In this document: positions 15,872 through 24,440 of the stretch, one piece after another | Numbering within the stretch: the stretch's first letter is position 1 | How the letters are laid out: each line of letters opens with the position of its first letter | From: an uncultured Bacteroidia bacterium | Lineage (GTDB): Bacteria > Bacteroidota > Bacteroidia > Bacteroidales > UBA932 | Reading direction: 5' to 3' | Length of the DNA stretch: 32,758 bases | NCBI GenBank assembly: GCA_902774145.1 | Contig: CACYHC010000033.1 | Location: 1-32,758, forward strand | Program-made: the position numbers and the translations under genes | The notes under the pieces: model-generated | What the model was told of the DNA's origin: nothing | The model's database searches: none | What the model saw: only the letters and a program-made list of their open reading frames with translations

Positions 15872-17773
15872 ATGATCAGGAGGATTCTATCGACACTTGT
15901 GGCAGTTGTTGCCTGCATTCAGGTCTGCGCCGCATCCGGCTACGACCTCGTTGTGGTTGGCGGTACGCCCGGCGGAATCATGACCGCCATCTCTGCGGCA
16001 AGGGAGGGATGCAATGTACTTATCCTGGAGCGTACGAACCACATCGGGGGCCTTCCCGCCAACGGACTTGGCGCTACGGATATAACGACCAGAGGGGCGA
16101 CTACAGGACTGTTCCTGGAGTTTACCGAGAGGAACTACCAGCACTATCTCAGAACCTATGGGCCCGATTCCAGGCAGGTCAAGGATTGCAGCGGCGGTTA
16201 CCATTTCGAACCTTCGGTGGCCGAACAGACCCTTCTGCAGATGATCGGTGCGTATTCGGACAAAATCACGGTTCTGCTTGGCAGGCAGTTCGATTCCGAC
16301 CCTGCAAATGTAAGCATGAATGGACGCAAGGTCGAATCCATCAGAGTGGTGGAAAGGACAAGCGGCAAGGTCGAAGAGTATTCGGCTGCAATCTTCATTG
16401 ACGCGACCTATGAAGGAGACCTCGGTGCGGCAGCCGGTATCCCCTATCGCATCGGAAGGGAAGGCAGGAGCGAATTCGGCGAGCCCTGCGCGGGAAAGAT
16501 ATACCGCCACTGGGGAGTCCAGTTCGACAAAGGTGAAAAACAGGTCCACAACGGTTATGAAGGATATGAAAGCGACGGCACCACCTATCAGGGCGACAAT
16601 GCCGTCCAGGCATACAACTACCGCTTGTGCCTCACCACAGACAAGACGCAGCAGAAACCTGTCGTGAAACCTGCCGGATACAATCGCGACGAATATGCAT
16701 CCATCGTAGAAGATGTCTGGACCGGCCGCAATACAGGGATAGACATGGAAAGCGTGACTGCCGAAATGATGGAAGCGAACAGGGAAGCTTTGAAGAAAGG
16801 CGGAAAGACCCGGATACCCGGGGACCCCTGGGGAATGGCCAAGGTAACAAACATGGTTCCCCTCCCCAACGGCAAGACAGATGCGAACAACCAGCACATG
16901 GCATTCGTGTCCACCGACCTGCCCGAAGAGAACTGGGCATGGCCCACTGCCTCCTGGGAGTGGAGGGACAAGTTTGCGCAGAGGCTCAAGGACTACACGC
17001 TCGGCCTTCTCTGGTTTGTTCAAAACGACAAGCAACTCCCCGAACAGTTCAGGAAGGAGTGTCAGCGCTGGGGTCTTTCATCTACTGAATACGTAGACAA
17101 CGACAACTTCCCCCGTCAGGTTTACGTACGCGAGGGACGCAGGCTCGAGGGGACCTGTCTTTTCACCGCAAACGACGCTATTCCGGTGACATACGACCAG
17201 CGCCCTCCCATACACGGGACCAGCATTACCGCGAGCCACTACGCACTCGATTCTCACGCCGCCCTCAAGCGGGAGGAGGGCAAGGTCCATCTCGACGGAT
17301 TTTTCGGATACGAGAGCAAGCCCTATACCGTTCCCCTCGGCGTGATGATCCCTAAGCAGATATCCAACCTTATCTTCCCCGTCCCTGTGTCCGGAACCCA
17401 TATCGGATTCTCCACAATGAGGATGGAGCCCTGCTGGATGGCGCTTGGCGAGGCTGCCGGCATTGCCGCGGCACAAGCCGTCAAGAAGAGGCTCGAGGTT
17501 CAGTACCTTGACACGGAGGATATCCAGAAGATTCTTGTCGGGCACAAGGCGACACTCATCTATTACTATGACATCGACAGCACATCAGCAGAATGGGAAA
17601 TGGTACAGATGATGGGGGTAAAGGGATATCTCCCCGGGTGGAAAGCCGATCTCGATTCGGCAGCCACGGCCGAAGACCTGTCCGGTTGGAGAAGGCTCTC
17701 CGGGATCGACATCCCCGGGGGAATGAAGACAAGAAGGGAAATTCTCACATATATTTATTCAAGAATCAGATAA
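15872..17773 (+). CDS. Exported FAD-dependent oxidoreductase (PF12831 type), stand-alone
   Basis: A 633-aa paralogue of the oxidoreductase part of the 9501-12884 fusion. The signal peptide (about 1-21) is followed by a Rossmann FAD motif VVVGGTPGG (30-35), ERTNHIGGLPANGLG, and the family blocks FIDATYEGDLGAAAG, VYVREGRRLEGT and MRMEPCWMALGEAAG. It ends with a helical tail (WEMVQMMGVKGYLPGWKAD) and lacks the golvesin and beta-helix modules. The family is mostly annotated only as FAD-dependent oxidoreductase; the electron acceptor and substrate are unknown. Signal peptide and operon position suggest periplasmic oxidation of a sugar or aglycone. No covalent-FAD histidine/cysteine signature or obvious partner redox protein was seen. 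It starts three bases after the esterase stop and ends four bases before GH92. Confidence 0.8.
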   Translation: MIRRILSTLVAVVACIQVCAASGYDLVVVGGTPGGIMTAISAAREGCNVLILERTNHIGGLPANGLGATDITTRGATTGLFLEFTERNYQHYLRTYGPDSRQVKDCSGGYHFEPSVAEQTLLQMIGAYSDKITVLLGRQFDSDPANVSMNGRKVESIRVVERTSGKVEEYSAAIFIDATYEGDLGAAAGIPYRIGREGRSEFGEPCAGKIYRHWGVQFDKGEKQVHNGYEGYESDGTTYQGDNAVQAYNYRLCLTTDKTQQKPVVKPAGYNRDEYASIVEDVWTGRNTGIDMESVTAEMMEANREALKKGGKTRIPGDPWGMAKVTNMVPLPNGKTDANNQHMAFVSTDLPEENWAWPTASWEWRDKFAQRLKDYTLGLLWFVQNDKQLPEQFRKECQRWGLSSTEYVDNDNFPRQVYVREGRRLEGTCLFTANDAIPVTYDQRPPIHGTSITASHYALDSHAALKREEGKVHLDGFFGYESKPYTVPLGVMIPKQISNLIFPVPVSGTHIGFSTMRMEPCWMALGEAAGIAAAQAVKKRLEVQYLDTEDIQKILVGHKATLIYYYDIDSTSAEWEMVQMMGVKGYLPGWKADLDSAATAEDLSGWRRLSGIDIPGGMKTRREILTYIYSRIR

Positions 17774-17777
17774 ACTG

Positions 17778-20012
17778 ATGAAAAAGCACATAACCATACT
17801 CGCATTCCTGACCCTGTCTGTCGTCTGTGGAATCCTGCTGGCACAGTGTTGGGTGAAGAAGGATACAAAACCTGTCGATTATGTCGATACGACCATTGGA
17901 GGCATCAGCCATCTCCTTGTACCGACATTCCCCACGACCCAGCTGCCGTGCAGCATGCTGCGCGTTTTCCCCGTCCGCCGGGATCTCACTTCCGAGTATG
18001 TGAACGGACTCCCCATCGCAGTCACCAACCACAGGGAGCAGTCCGCCCTCAAGCTCCTGCCTCTCAAGGGAGAAACGGTGTCGTTGCCGGTGCAATACAA
18101 TTTTGATCACGAAACAATCACGCCGTACGATTTCAGTGTTGAACTTGCAGACAATACGATCTCCGTATACTATGCCCTGTCCCATCAGAGCGCAATCTAC
18201 GAGATTGATTTCAAGGATGCGGATAAACCCTGCATTGCGCTCTGCACGGACGACGGTACGCTGAACTACGATGACCACAGCATCTTTGGTTATCAGCAGC
18301 TTCCGGGAGACACCAGGGTATATGTCTATCTAGAGAGCGAGGCCGGCCCTGAATCCGTATCTGGTTTCCCTTCCAAATCTTCCACCGACTGCATACTGAT
18401 GTCTTTTTCATCCGGGCGGAAGACAATACGCCTCCGCTACGGCATTTCCCTGATAAGTTGCAAGCAGGCAGAAAAAAACCTTCGCCGAGAGATCGGCAGC
18501 TATGACGCAAGGTCTCTTGCCCAGGAAGGAAGAAAAGCCTGGAATGATGTCCTTGGAAGAATCATAGTGGAGGGTCTGGATGAGCAGGAAAAAGTAAAAT
18601 TCTACTCTTCCTACTACAGAACCTTCGAAAGACCGGTCTGCATAAGCGAGGACGGACATTACTACAGCGCCTATGACCATGCTGTCCATGAAGACAACGG
18701 TCAGCCGTTTTACGTAGATGACTGGCTCTGGGACACCTATAGGGCGGCACACCCTCTTCGCAGCCTTACAGACACTACGATGCAGGAGGACATACTTGCC
18801 TCCTTCTTAAGGATGGCCCGGCAGAAGGGCGACAATTGGATGCCGACCTTCCCTGAGGCAAATGGCGACACTCGAAGGATGAACAGCAACCACGGCGTGT
18901 CGGTTGTCGCTGAAGCGCAAGCGCTTGGCATCAAGGCAGATTACAATGCGCTGTATGAAATCTGTGCTAAAGGAATCGACGAGAAGACGCTCGCCCCCTG
19001 GTCGTCAAAGCCCGCCGGCTGGATAGACGGATTCTATAAGCAGAACGGTTACATCCCCGCACTACGCCCCGGTGAAGCGGAAGAAGACCCCAATGTCGAT
19101 TCTTTCGAGAAACGCCAGCCCGTGGCGGTCACGCTGGGAACAGCCTACGATCAGTGGTGTCTGCACCGGATTGCCAAGAATCTTGGCCTGAAGGATGAAA
19201 CCGGGTTCAGAGGTTCCAGAGCCTTGGATTATAGGAATCTTTTCAACCCTGAAACGCTTTTCTTCCACCCGAAGGACAAGGATGGAGCATTCATCGAGCC
19301 CATAGATTACAGTTTCTGCGGTGGACTCGGGGCCAGAGAGTATTACGGAGAGAATAATGGCTGGGTATACCGATGGGATGTACAGCACAACATAGCCGAC
19401 CTCGTGGACCTGATGGGGGGAAGAGACAAGTTCTGCGAGGAGTTGGACAGGACCTTCGGCACCCCTATCTCCAGGAGCAAGTTCGCTTTCTATGCCATGT
19501 TGCCTGACCATACGGGGAATGTCGGACAGTTTTCGATGGCCAACGAGCCCTCGCTCCATATTCCCTACCTCTACAATTACGCAGGGAAGCCGTGGAAGAC
19601 GCAGAAGCGCATTCGCCAGATGCTTGACACCTGGTTCAGAACCGATCCCATGGGCATCCCCGGAGATGAAGACGGCGGCGCCATGACCTCGTTCGTAGTA
19701 TTCAGCATGATGGGATTCTACCCTGTTACACCCGGCACTGCGACATACAACATCGGCTCTCCGGTATTTGAAAAGGTAAGCCTCCGCCTTGCGAACGGCA
19801 ATACATTCAAGATTATGGCGGATGGTTCCAGCAAGGAAAACAAATACATCCAGACTGCAGAACTCAACGGAAAAATCTGGGACAAGCCTTGGTTCAGCTA
19901 TGATGACATCAAGGATGGCGCAGTCCTGAAGCTAAAGATGGGACCCGAACCCAATAAAGAATGGGGCACGGACATAAGCTGCGCCCCTCCCTCGGCAGAG
20001 ATTCCCATGTAA
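17778..20012 (+). CDS. GH92 exo-alpha-mannosidase family protein (divergent N-terminus)
   Basis: The GH92 family removes terminal alpha-mannose by a calcium-dependent inverting mechanism. The 744-aa protein has a hydrophobic N-terminus (about 1-22) with a weak lipobox (LLAQC, Gln before Cys), so export is clear but lipidation is not. Family blocks are WDTYRAAHPLRS, ENNGWVYRWDVQHN, MANEPSLHIPYLYNYAGKPW and a GFYPV segment after GDEDGG. E525 (ENNGW) is the predicted acid; D630 and D632 (GDEDGG) match the base pair of BT3990 (E533, D642, D644, recalled). The N-terminal domain departs from the usual DPxIGT...GxTxPGA start (DTTIGGISHLLVPTFPTTQLP) and may change the substrate pocket. It ends one base before the stop of the opposing operon. 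Confidence 0.88.
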   Translation: MKKHITILAFLTLSVVCGILLAQCWVKKDTKPVDYVDTTIGGISHLLVPTFPTTQLPCSMLRVFPVRRDLTSEYVNGLPIAVTNHREQSALKLLPLKGETVSLPVQYNFDHETITPYDFSVELADNTISVYYALSHQSAIYEIDFKDADKPCIALCTDDGTLNYDDHSIFGYQQLPGDTRVYVYLESEAGPESVSGFPSKSSTDCILMSFSSGRKTIRLRYGISLISCKQAEKNLRREIGSYDARSLAQEGRKAWNDVLGRIIVEGLDEQEKVKFYSSYYRTFERPVCISEDGHYYSAYDHAVHEDNGQPFYVDDWLWDTYRAAHPLRSLTDTTMQEDILASFLRMARQKGDNWMPTFPEANGDTRRMNSNHGVSVVAEAQALGIKADYNALYEICAKGIDEKTLAPWSSKPAGWIDGFYKQNGYIPALRPGEAEEDPNVDSFEKRQPVAVTLGTAYDQWCLHRIAKNLGLKDETGFRGSRALDYRNLFNPETLFFHPKDKDGAFIEPIDYSFCGGLGAREYYGENNGWVYRWDVQHNIADLVDLMGGRDKFCEELDRTFGTPISRSKFAFYAMLPDHTGNVGQFSMANEPSLHIPYLYNYAGKPWKTQKRIRQMLDTWFRTDPMGIPGDEDGGAMTSFVVFSMMGFYPVTPGTATYNIGSPVFEKVSLRLANGNTFKIMADGSSKENKYIQTAELNGKIWDKPWFSYDDIKDGAVLKLKMGPEPNKEWGTDISCAPPSAEIPM

Positions 20013-20013
20013 T

Positions 20014-21324
20014 TTACTCTGAAAGCATATGGTATAGCCAACAGACGACCTGCCAGGCAGAAGTCTGCAAGCCCATGAAACCGGTATGAACATCCTCTTT
20101 GCTGCAGTCCAGCACGGAGGATGTCATGGTTTCATCCAGCTGCGAAGCGGGATACTGGCAATGCCATACATCAAGCTCATAGAGCTGAGGCGTCTCAAGC
20201 GCAACCTCGCGCCACTTTTCCTGAAGGCGAAGAAGATTTGCAGTATTCCCGGCCACCCTATATTGCCTGGGCTTGAAACCATCCCATAAACGCTTGTCAC
20301 ATACCCCGGGCCAGCGGTTGACAAAATGGGCTGAAGGAATACCTCCAAAGCACTTCACAAGGCGGGCGTAGCACTCCTTAGCACTTTCGAGAGAATTCGC
20401 GCCGTCTCCATCATTGATTCCTATATTGAACACAATGAAATCAGGGCGTTTCTCATGATATCTCCTGAGGTATGCCTCAAGGGAAAAGGCATGATTCCCC
20501 TTCGCAGCGGTCTTCCTGTCGTAAAATTCATTGATCGGATTGTCCATAAGGTCTTCCGCCCAGGAATTGAGCGCATCAATCTGATGCTTGCTTCCGTCAT
20601 ATTCTTCCTCCAGCCCGAAGGCAGGATATCCATCCCGTTTCCCAAGTAGCCTTACAAGGTCCCACAAGGCCTTGGAGCCATCCATTCTGTTCTTCCCGAA
20701 TGGCGTCAGAATAATTCTGTCCAGCTGATCCCTGCACCCGGTGAAGCTCTCCCCCGTTTCCGTTGCCAGGCCAAGGGCATACCACATGGTTTCAGGTTTG
20801 AAGAATGACCGGGGGGCGTTGGGATCTATCTTTGCTGCACAAGGCCAGTTCAGATAGGTGTATGTCGCCCAGCCGCCATGGCTGATGTTTCCCCTCAGGT
20901 GAACACTCCGGGGAAGCAGTTTCTCCGCCATCTGTACCCAATTTTGTGGCCTGGACAAAGGATCGCGGGGATCCTTGCACCGTATTTCCGTAGTACTCTC
21001 CCCGAAGCAGAGCACATTGAAACTCTTACCTTTCCGGGGATTAGGATAGTCGGAAAGCAAATAGGTCACGGGGATGACGCTCGTCCTGCCGCTTGCGTCA
21101 GTCAGGGGCACCTCCCTGGAATCCGCGGAAAGGGGGAACTCGCGTTGCCCCGCGATTGTCAGAACCGGATTGCTTCCCGTTGCAAATCCTTCAGGGAAAA
21201 GGACAGTCTTTCCGGGATTCTGCCTGCACCCATACAGGGTAAAAGGGAGAAAGAAATCCTGACCTTCTACGGATAAGGAAACACCGAGGAAGGTCAGGGT
21301 CGTCAATAAAATATTTCTAAGCAT
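20014..21324 (-). CDS. Secreted SGNH/GDSL-type esterase
   Basis: The 436-aa protein has a signal peptide (about 1-22, VEGQ). A beta-rich N-terminal domain (about 23-100) precedes an SGNH fold: block I FGESTTE with Ser110 (GEST instead of GDS), block II GNISHGGW, block III NIGINDGDG and a C-terminal block V KEDVHTGFMG. In block V the residue three before the catalytic histidine is Glu (E410-D-V-H413) rather than the usual Asp, so E410 or D411 must serve. SGNH esterases in PULs typically deacetylate glycans. It is last in the minus operon, six bases after the CotH gene, and its stop faces the GH92 stop across one base. Confidence 0.8.
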   Translation of the reverse strand: MLRNILLTTLTFLGVSLSVEGQDFFLPFTLYGCRQNPGKTVLFPEGFATGSNPVLTIAGQREFPLSADSREVPLTDASGRTSVIPVTYLLSDYPNPRKGKSFNVLCFGESTTEIRCKDPRDPLSRPQNWVQMAEKLLPRSVHLRGNISHGGWATYTYLNWPCAAKIDPNAPRSFFKPETMWYALGLATETGESFTGCRDQLDRIILTPFGKNRMDGSKALWDLVRLLGKRDGYPAFGLEEEYDGSKHQIDALNSWAEDLMDNPINEFYDRKTAAKGNHAFSLEAYLRRYHEKRPDFIVFNIGINDGDGANSLESAKECYARLVKCFGGIPSAHFVNRWPGVCDKRLWDGFKPRQYRVAGNTANLLRLQEKWREVALETPQLYELDVWHCQYPASQLDETMTSSVLDCSKEDVHTGFMGLQTSAWQVVCWLYHMLSE

Positions 21325-21330
21325 ACCGCT

Positions 21331-24300
21331 CTAGAAATGCCAGTTGCTGATTTGATTGTCCATGAACTCGAACTTGCCCTGGTAAGCCTCCTTAAGGCGG
21401 GTTACCGCATCATCGAATGAGAGCGTCTCGTCATGACTCGTGGTACGGGTGTCTATCGGCCACATTGTGTGGTTTACAGACTCCGACGCACGTATAATAT
21501 CCGCCTGTTGCTCTATGTAAGCGGGGATGGTGGCAAAATCCGCACGGACAGCTTCCCAACGCTCCTTCATAAGTATCTTGAATTCCCGGTCCTTCATCAG
21601 CTGGCCGTAGTAGTGGCCGTGCACCGTGCTCTGATACATGAAATTGTAACCGAGTCTGCGCAGTTCTGGATCCGGATTGTACATCAGGGGATCCTTGATG
21701 AAAGTGGCATAGTCGAAGTCCCATACCGGTCCGGCGGTCATCTTTCCTCCGAGATCCCTGTACATATAGACGCTCTTGGGCACATTCGCCTCATTGTTCT
21801 GCGTGAGTTCAATCACGAAATAGTAATCAACGAATGACTGGAGATCCATATAATCGGCAAATTCACGGGCTGCGAACCGGGTCTCGTCATACAGGGCGTC
21901 TTCCATATTGTTGATATAATCCCGCATGAAATTGAACTGCACATCATCGACCTCATCGGGGTCTTTGAACTGGCAGGGAAGGTTCTTCCTGGCTGTACGG
22001 AACTTGTACATTTCGTCGAAGTAGTCGTCAAACTCAACGATGTAACCGCCATCTCCGACACCCGACTTGGGAGAACTGATGTTGACACGATTGGGGTCCT
22101 GCTTGATCTGCTCGGAGAGGTAGTAATTGCCTTTGTGTTCTCCATTAAGTACCAGTTCGACGAACTTGCCGCTTGGTGTATAGGCAAGGGAAGTCTTGCG
22201 GGAGATTTCAAACGCCACATCATTGCGAAGAAGGGTCCGATCCACATAGTTTGCAAGCAGGCACCATCTCTTGTGGCTCTTCATGCCGAGGATTTCGGAT
22301 TTTTTGTCGAGTTTGAGGGCATAAGGTTTCTTTGCGTGAAGCCAGGTATTATTGCCCCTGCCCTTGACGCTGAGCGCACCGTTATAACTGACACTGAAAT
22401 CCGGGTTGAGGATGGTGAGACTTGCCCCGGCGATCCAGTTCTCCTTGTCCAGGATTTCAACGGCATCAGGAGTATTGAGTATCACGATGGGAAGGCCTGT
22501 GCCAAGGACATTCACGGGAGAAGACCCGACAGTCAGATCCCTGCTGAATTCGCCACCGTCGTATGTTGCCGTAAGGCTGACAGACTCGTTGTATTCGAAA
22601 GCGTTCATGGAATCTTCGAGCGTAATTACATACTCGCCTGAATTTCCCGTTGGGGTGACGGACGAGGTAAAGTTCACGGAAGGCTCCACAGAGATGTTCA
22701 CGTCCTGAAGATTGCCGGGGACGACTTTGAACCGGACAGTGGCCTTCTGGCCCCTGATGAGAACGGCAGGATCACCGGACAGTATAATGATACCCGGGGT
22801 GATGAAATTCATACTATACTGGGCGGGGACGAAATTCGACTTATCCGCCCTTGCAACCGCAAGGTCATCGTAAGCATCCTGGGTCATCCACAGCTCGCAG
22901 ACCGCCGGATTGGAACCACGGTACCACATATTGCTCAGATTGCCGGCATCCGTAACAGCCGAAGCCGTGAAGTATATACCCAGCCTGCACTCGTTCAATG
23001 CCTTGCACCCCAAAAGGAACCCCTTGAAGTTGGCAACCTTGTCCGTATTGGCGGACTCGAAGTTGAGTTTCTGGAGAGAAGCACATCCGGAAAAAGCCAA
23101 TGAGCAGTCAGTAAGGGCCTTGCCGGAAAAATTGCAGAGGTTCACGTCGAGAAGTTCCGTACAGTTCTCAAACATATAATTGATTGTCGTCACTTTGTCA
23201 CCGACAAAGGAAGACAGGTCGAGAGCGGTAAACCCGCTCTGGGCGAAGGCCCGCGTCATATTGGTCACTCTCTCATCTGAGAAAGAGGCAAAATCGATGG
23301 TCCCGAGAGCCTTGAAATTGCGGAAGATACCGGCACTGACTTCATTAAGTTCAAGTGAACGGCCTGATGTCATGAGGGTTACTTCAGTACCGCTAAGTCT
23401 TGCATAGACAGGATGTGGGGACAATCCGGAACTGATAATCTTCGCATCCGGCAGGCATCCGCCAAGGGACATGGTTTCCACATGGATGGCAGTGATGGTG
23501 TTGTCATCTGTCGTAACGGCTGAGACTGCATCGTTGACGAGTTGTTTCAGGGCGATATTCACATTCCCTCCCGTCGTCAGGAGAGCCGATGCCGTTTCAT
23601 CCGTAAATGTTTCCGTACTCAATGTCCCCGCCTTGAGGATATGCGATTTCTCAAGCGTATTGTCGACCGTGGACCGGCGGACATAAAAGCGATCGTCTTC
23701 CGTAACGAAGGCGATGACCACCCTGTATGTGCCGGGACGGACGGCAATGTAATATTCTCCGGCAGGAATGGTTGTCTGATTCTTTGCAGGCACAAGACGG
23801 ACAGAGGTGCTTCTGTTCTCTCCGAGGGTTATATTGCCATTCTCATCAAGAATGATGTCTCCCGCAATTGTCTGGTTAAGGGCAGGTTTCTCTCCAGCAC
23901 TGCCTTTTGCGGCACAAGCGACTTCAATCTTCTTGTACTGCTGCCCCGGAGGAACGGTGACCTTCAAAAGCGACACGGCATTTTTGAGGAAAACCATATC
24001 TCCGCTCCTGAAGGCTGCGGCGCAGACAAATGCTTTGGGATCAGCGCTTCCGGGGGTTGCCTTCTGCTCCTGCGGAATAACCACATGCATCCTGTTCTCG
24101 TCATCGATGGTAAACGCTTTCTTGTAAGGACTCGCAACGTAATAGGTATCCTCTATTTCAGGCGCGGAACCTGTGAAGACAGCCATTTCGCCGCCTTCCG
24201 CAGTTTCGAACTTGTAGTTCTTTCCATTTGCAAAGACCGATATCGCATCGCCTGCCTGGAAGATGACATTCTTATAGCCCTCCTCGCCATCAGCAAGTTC

Positions 24301-24435
24301 CGCCCTGGTCTGCTCGACGCCAACGGAAATCGTCATCGTGGGAAGCTGAGGATCCGGTTGCTGCGGTACTATTTCATTCTGGCAGGCCTGAAGGCCGGAC
24401 AGAAGCAAAATTGAAAAGCGTAATTTCTTCTTCAT
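21331..24435 (-). CDS. Surface lipoprotein: fimbrillin-like, BspA leucine-rich, Ig-like and CotH-kinase domains
   Basis: A 1034-aa lipoprotein with lipobox SGLQAC (Cys18). Residues about 30-270 match the fimbrillin/Mfa-like fold (TRAELADG, VIFQAGDAISVF, QKATPGSADPKAF). About 300-520 is a DUF285/BspA leucine-rich region (NMTRAFAQSGFTALDLSSF, INYMFENCTELLDVNL). An Ig-like linker (about 545-630) leads to a CotH spore-coat-kinase-like domain (about 650-1030) with GRGNNTWLHAKKPYALKL, RTLLRNDVAFEIS, LNGEHKGNYYLSEQIKQ and the metal-binding-like GPVWDFDYATF. CotH proteins are atypical kinases in spores; in Bacteroidota their substrate is unknown. The fimbrillin and BspA modules are shared with the upstream gene, five bases away, so the two may act on the same target or assemble together at the surface. 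Confidence 0.85.
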   Translation of the reverse strand: MKKKLRFSILLLSGLQACQNEIVPQQPDPQLPTMTISVGVEQTRAELADGEEGYKNVIFQAGDAISVFANGKNYKFETAEGGEMAVFTGSAPEIEDTYYVASPYKKAFTIDDENRMHVVIPQEQKATPGSADPKAFVCAAAFRSGDMVFLKNAVSLLKVTVPPGQQYKKIEVACAAKGSAGEKPALNQTIAGDIILDENGNITLGENRSTSVRLVPAKNQTTIPAGEYYIAVRPGTYRVVIAFVTEDDRFYVRRSTVDNTLEKSHILKAGTLSTETFTDETASALLTTGGNVNIALKQLVNDAVSAVTTDDNTITAIHVETMSLGGCLPDAKIISSGLSPHPVYARLSGTEVTLMTSGRSLELNEVSAGIFRNFKALGTIDFASFSDERVTNMTRAFAQSGFTALDLSSFVGDKVTTINYMFENCTELLDVNLCNFSGKALTDCSLAFSGCASLQKLNFESANTDKVANFKGFLLGCKALNECRLGIYFTASAVTDAGNLSNMWYRGSNPAVCELWMTQDAYDDLAVARADKSNFVPAQYSMNFITPGIIILSGDPAVLIRGQKATVRFKVVPGNLQDVNISVEPSVNFTSSVTPTGNSGEYVITLEDSMNAFEYNESVSLTATYDGGEFSRDLTVGSSPVNVLGTGLPIVILNTPDAVEILDKENWIAGASLTILNPDFSVSYNGALSVKGRGNNTWLHAKKPYALKLDKKSEILGMKSHKRWCLLANYVDRTLLRNDVAFEISRKTSLAYTPSGKFVELVLNGEHKGNYYLSEQIKQDPNRVNISSPKSGVGDGGYIVEFDDYFDEMYKFRTARKNLPCQFKDPDEVDDVQFNFMRDYINNMEDALYDETRFAAREFADYMDLQSFVDYYFVIELTQNNEANVPKSVYMYRDLGGKMTAGPVWDFDYATFIKDPLMYNPDPELRRLGYNFMYQSTVHGHYYGQLMKDREFKILMKERWEAVRADFATIPAYIEQQADIIRASESVNHTMWPIDTRTTSHDETLSFDDAVTRLKEAYQGKFEFMDNQISNWHF

Positions 24436-24440
24436 GGAAA

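Noticed and set aside
15887-17035. Long antisense frame (382 aa) opposite the second FAD oxidoreductase
   Set aside because: Same reasoning: mirror of a conserved sense gene and no protein-family features of its own.
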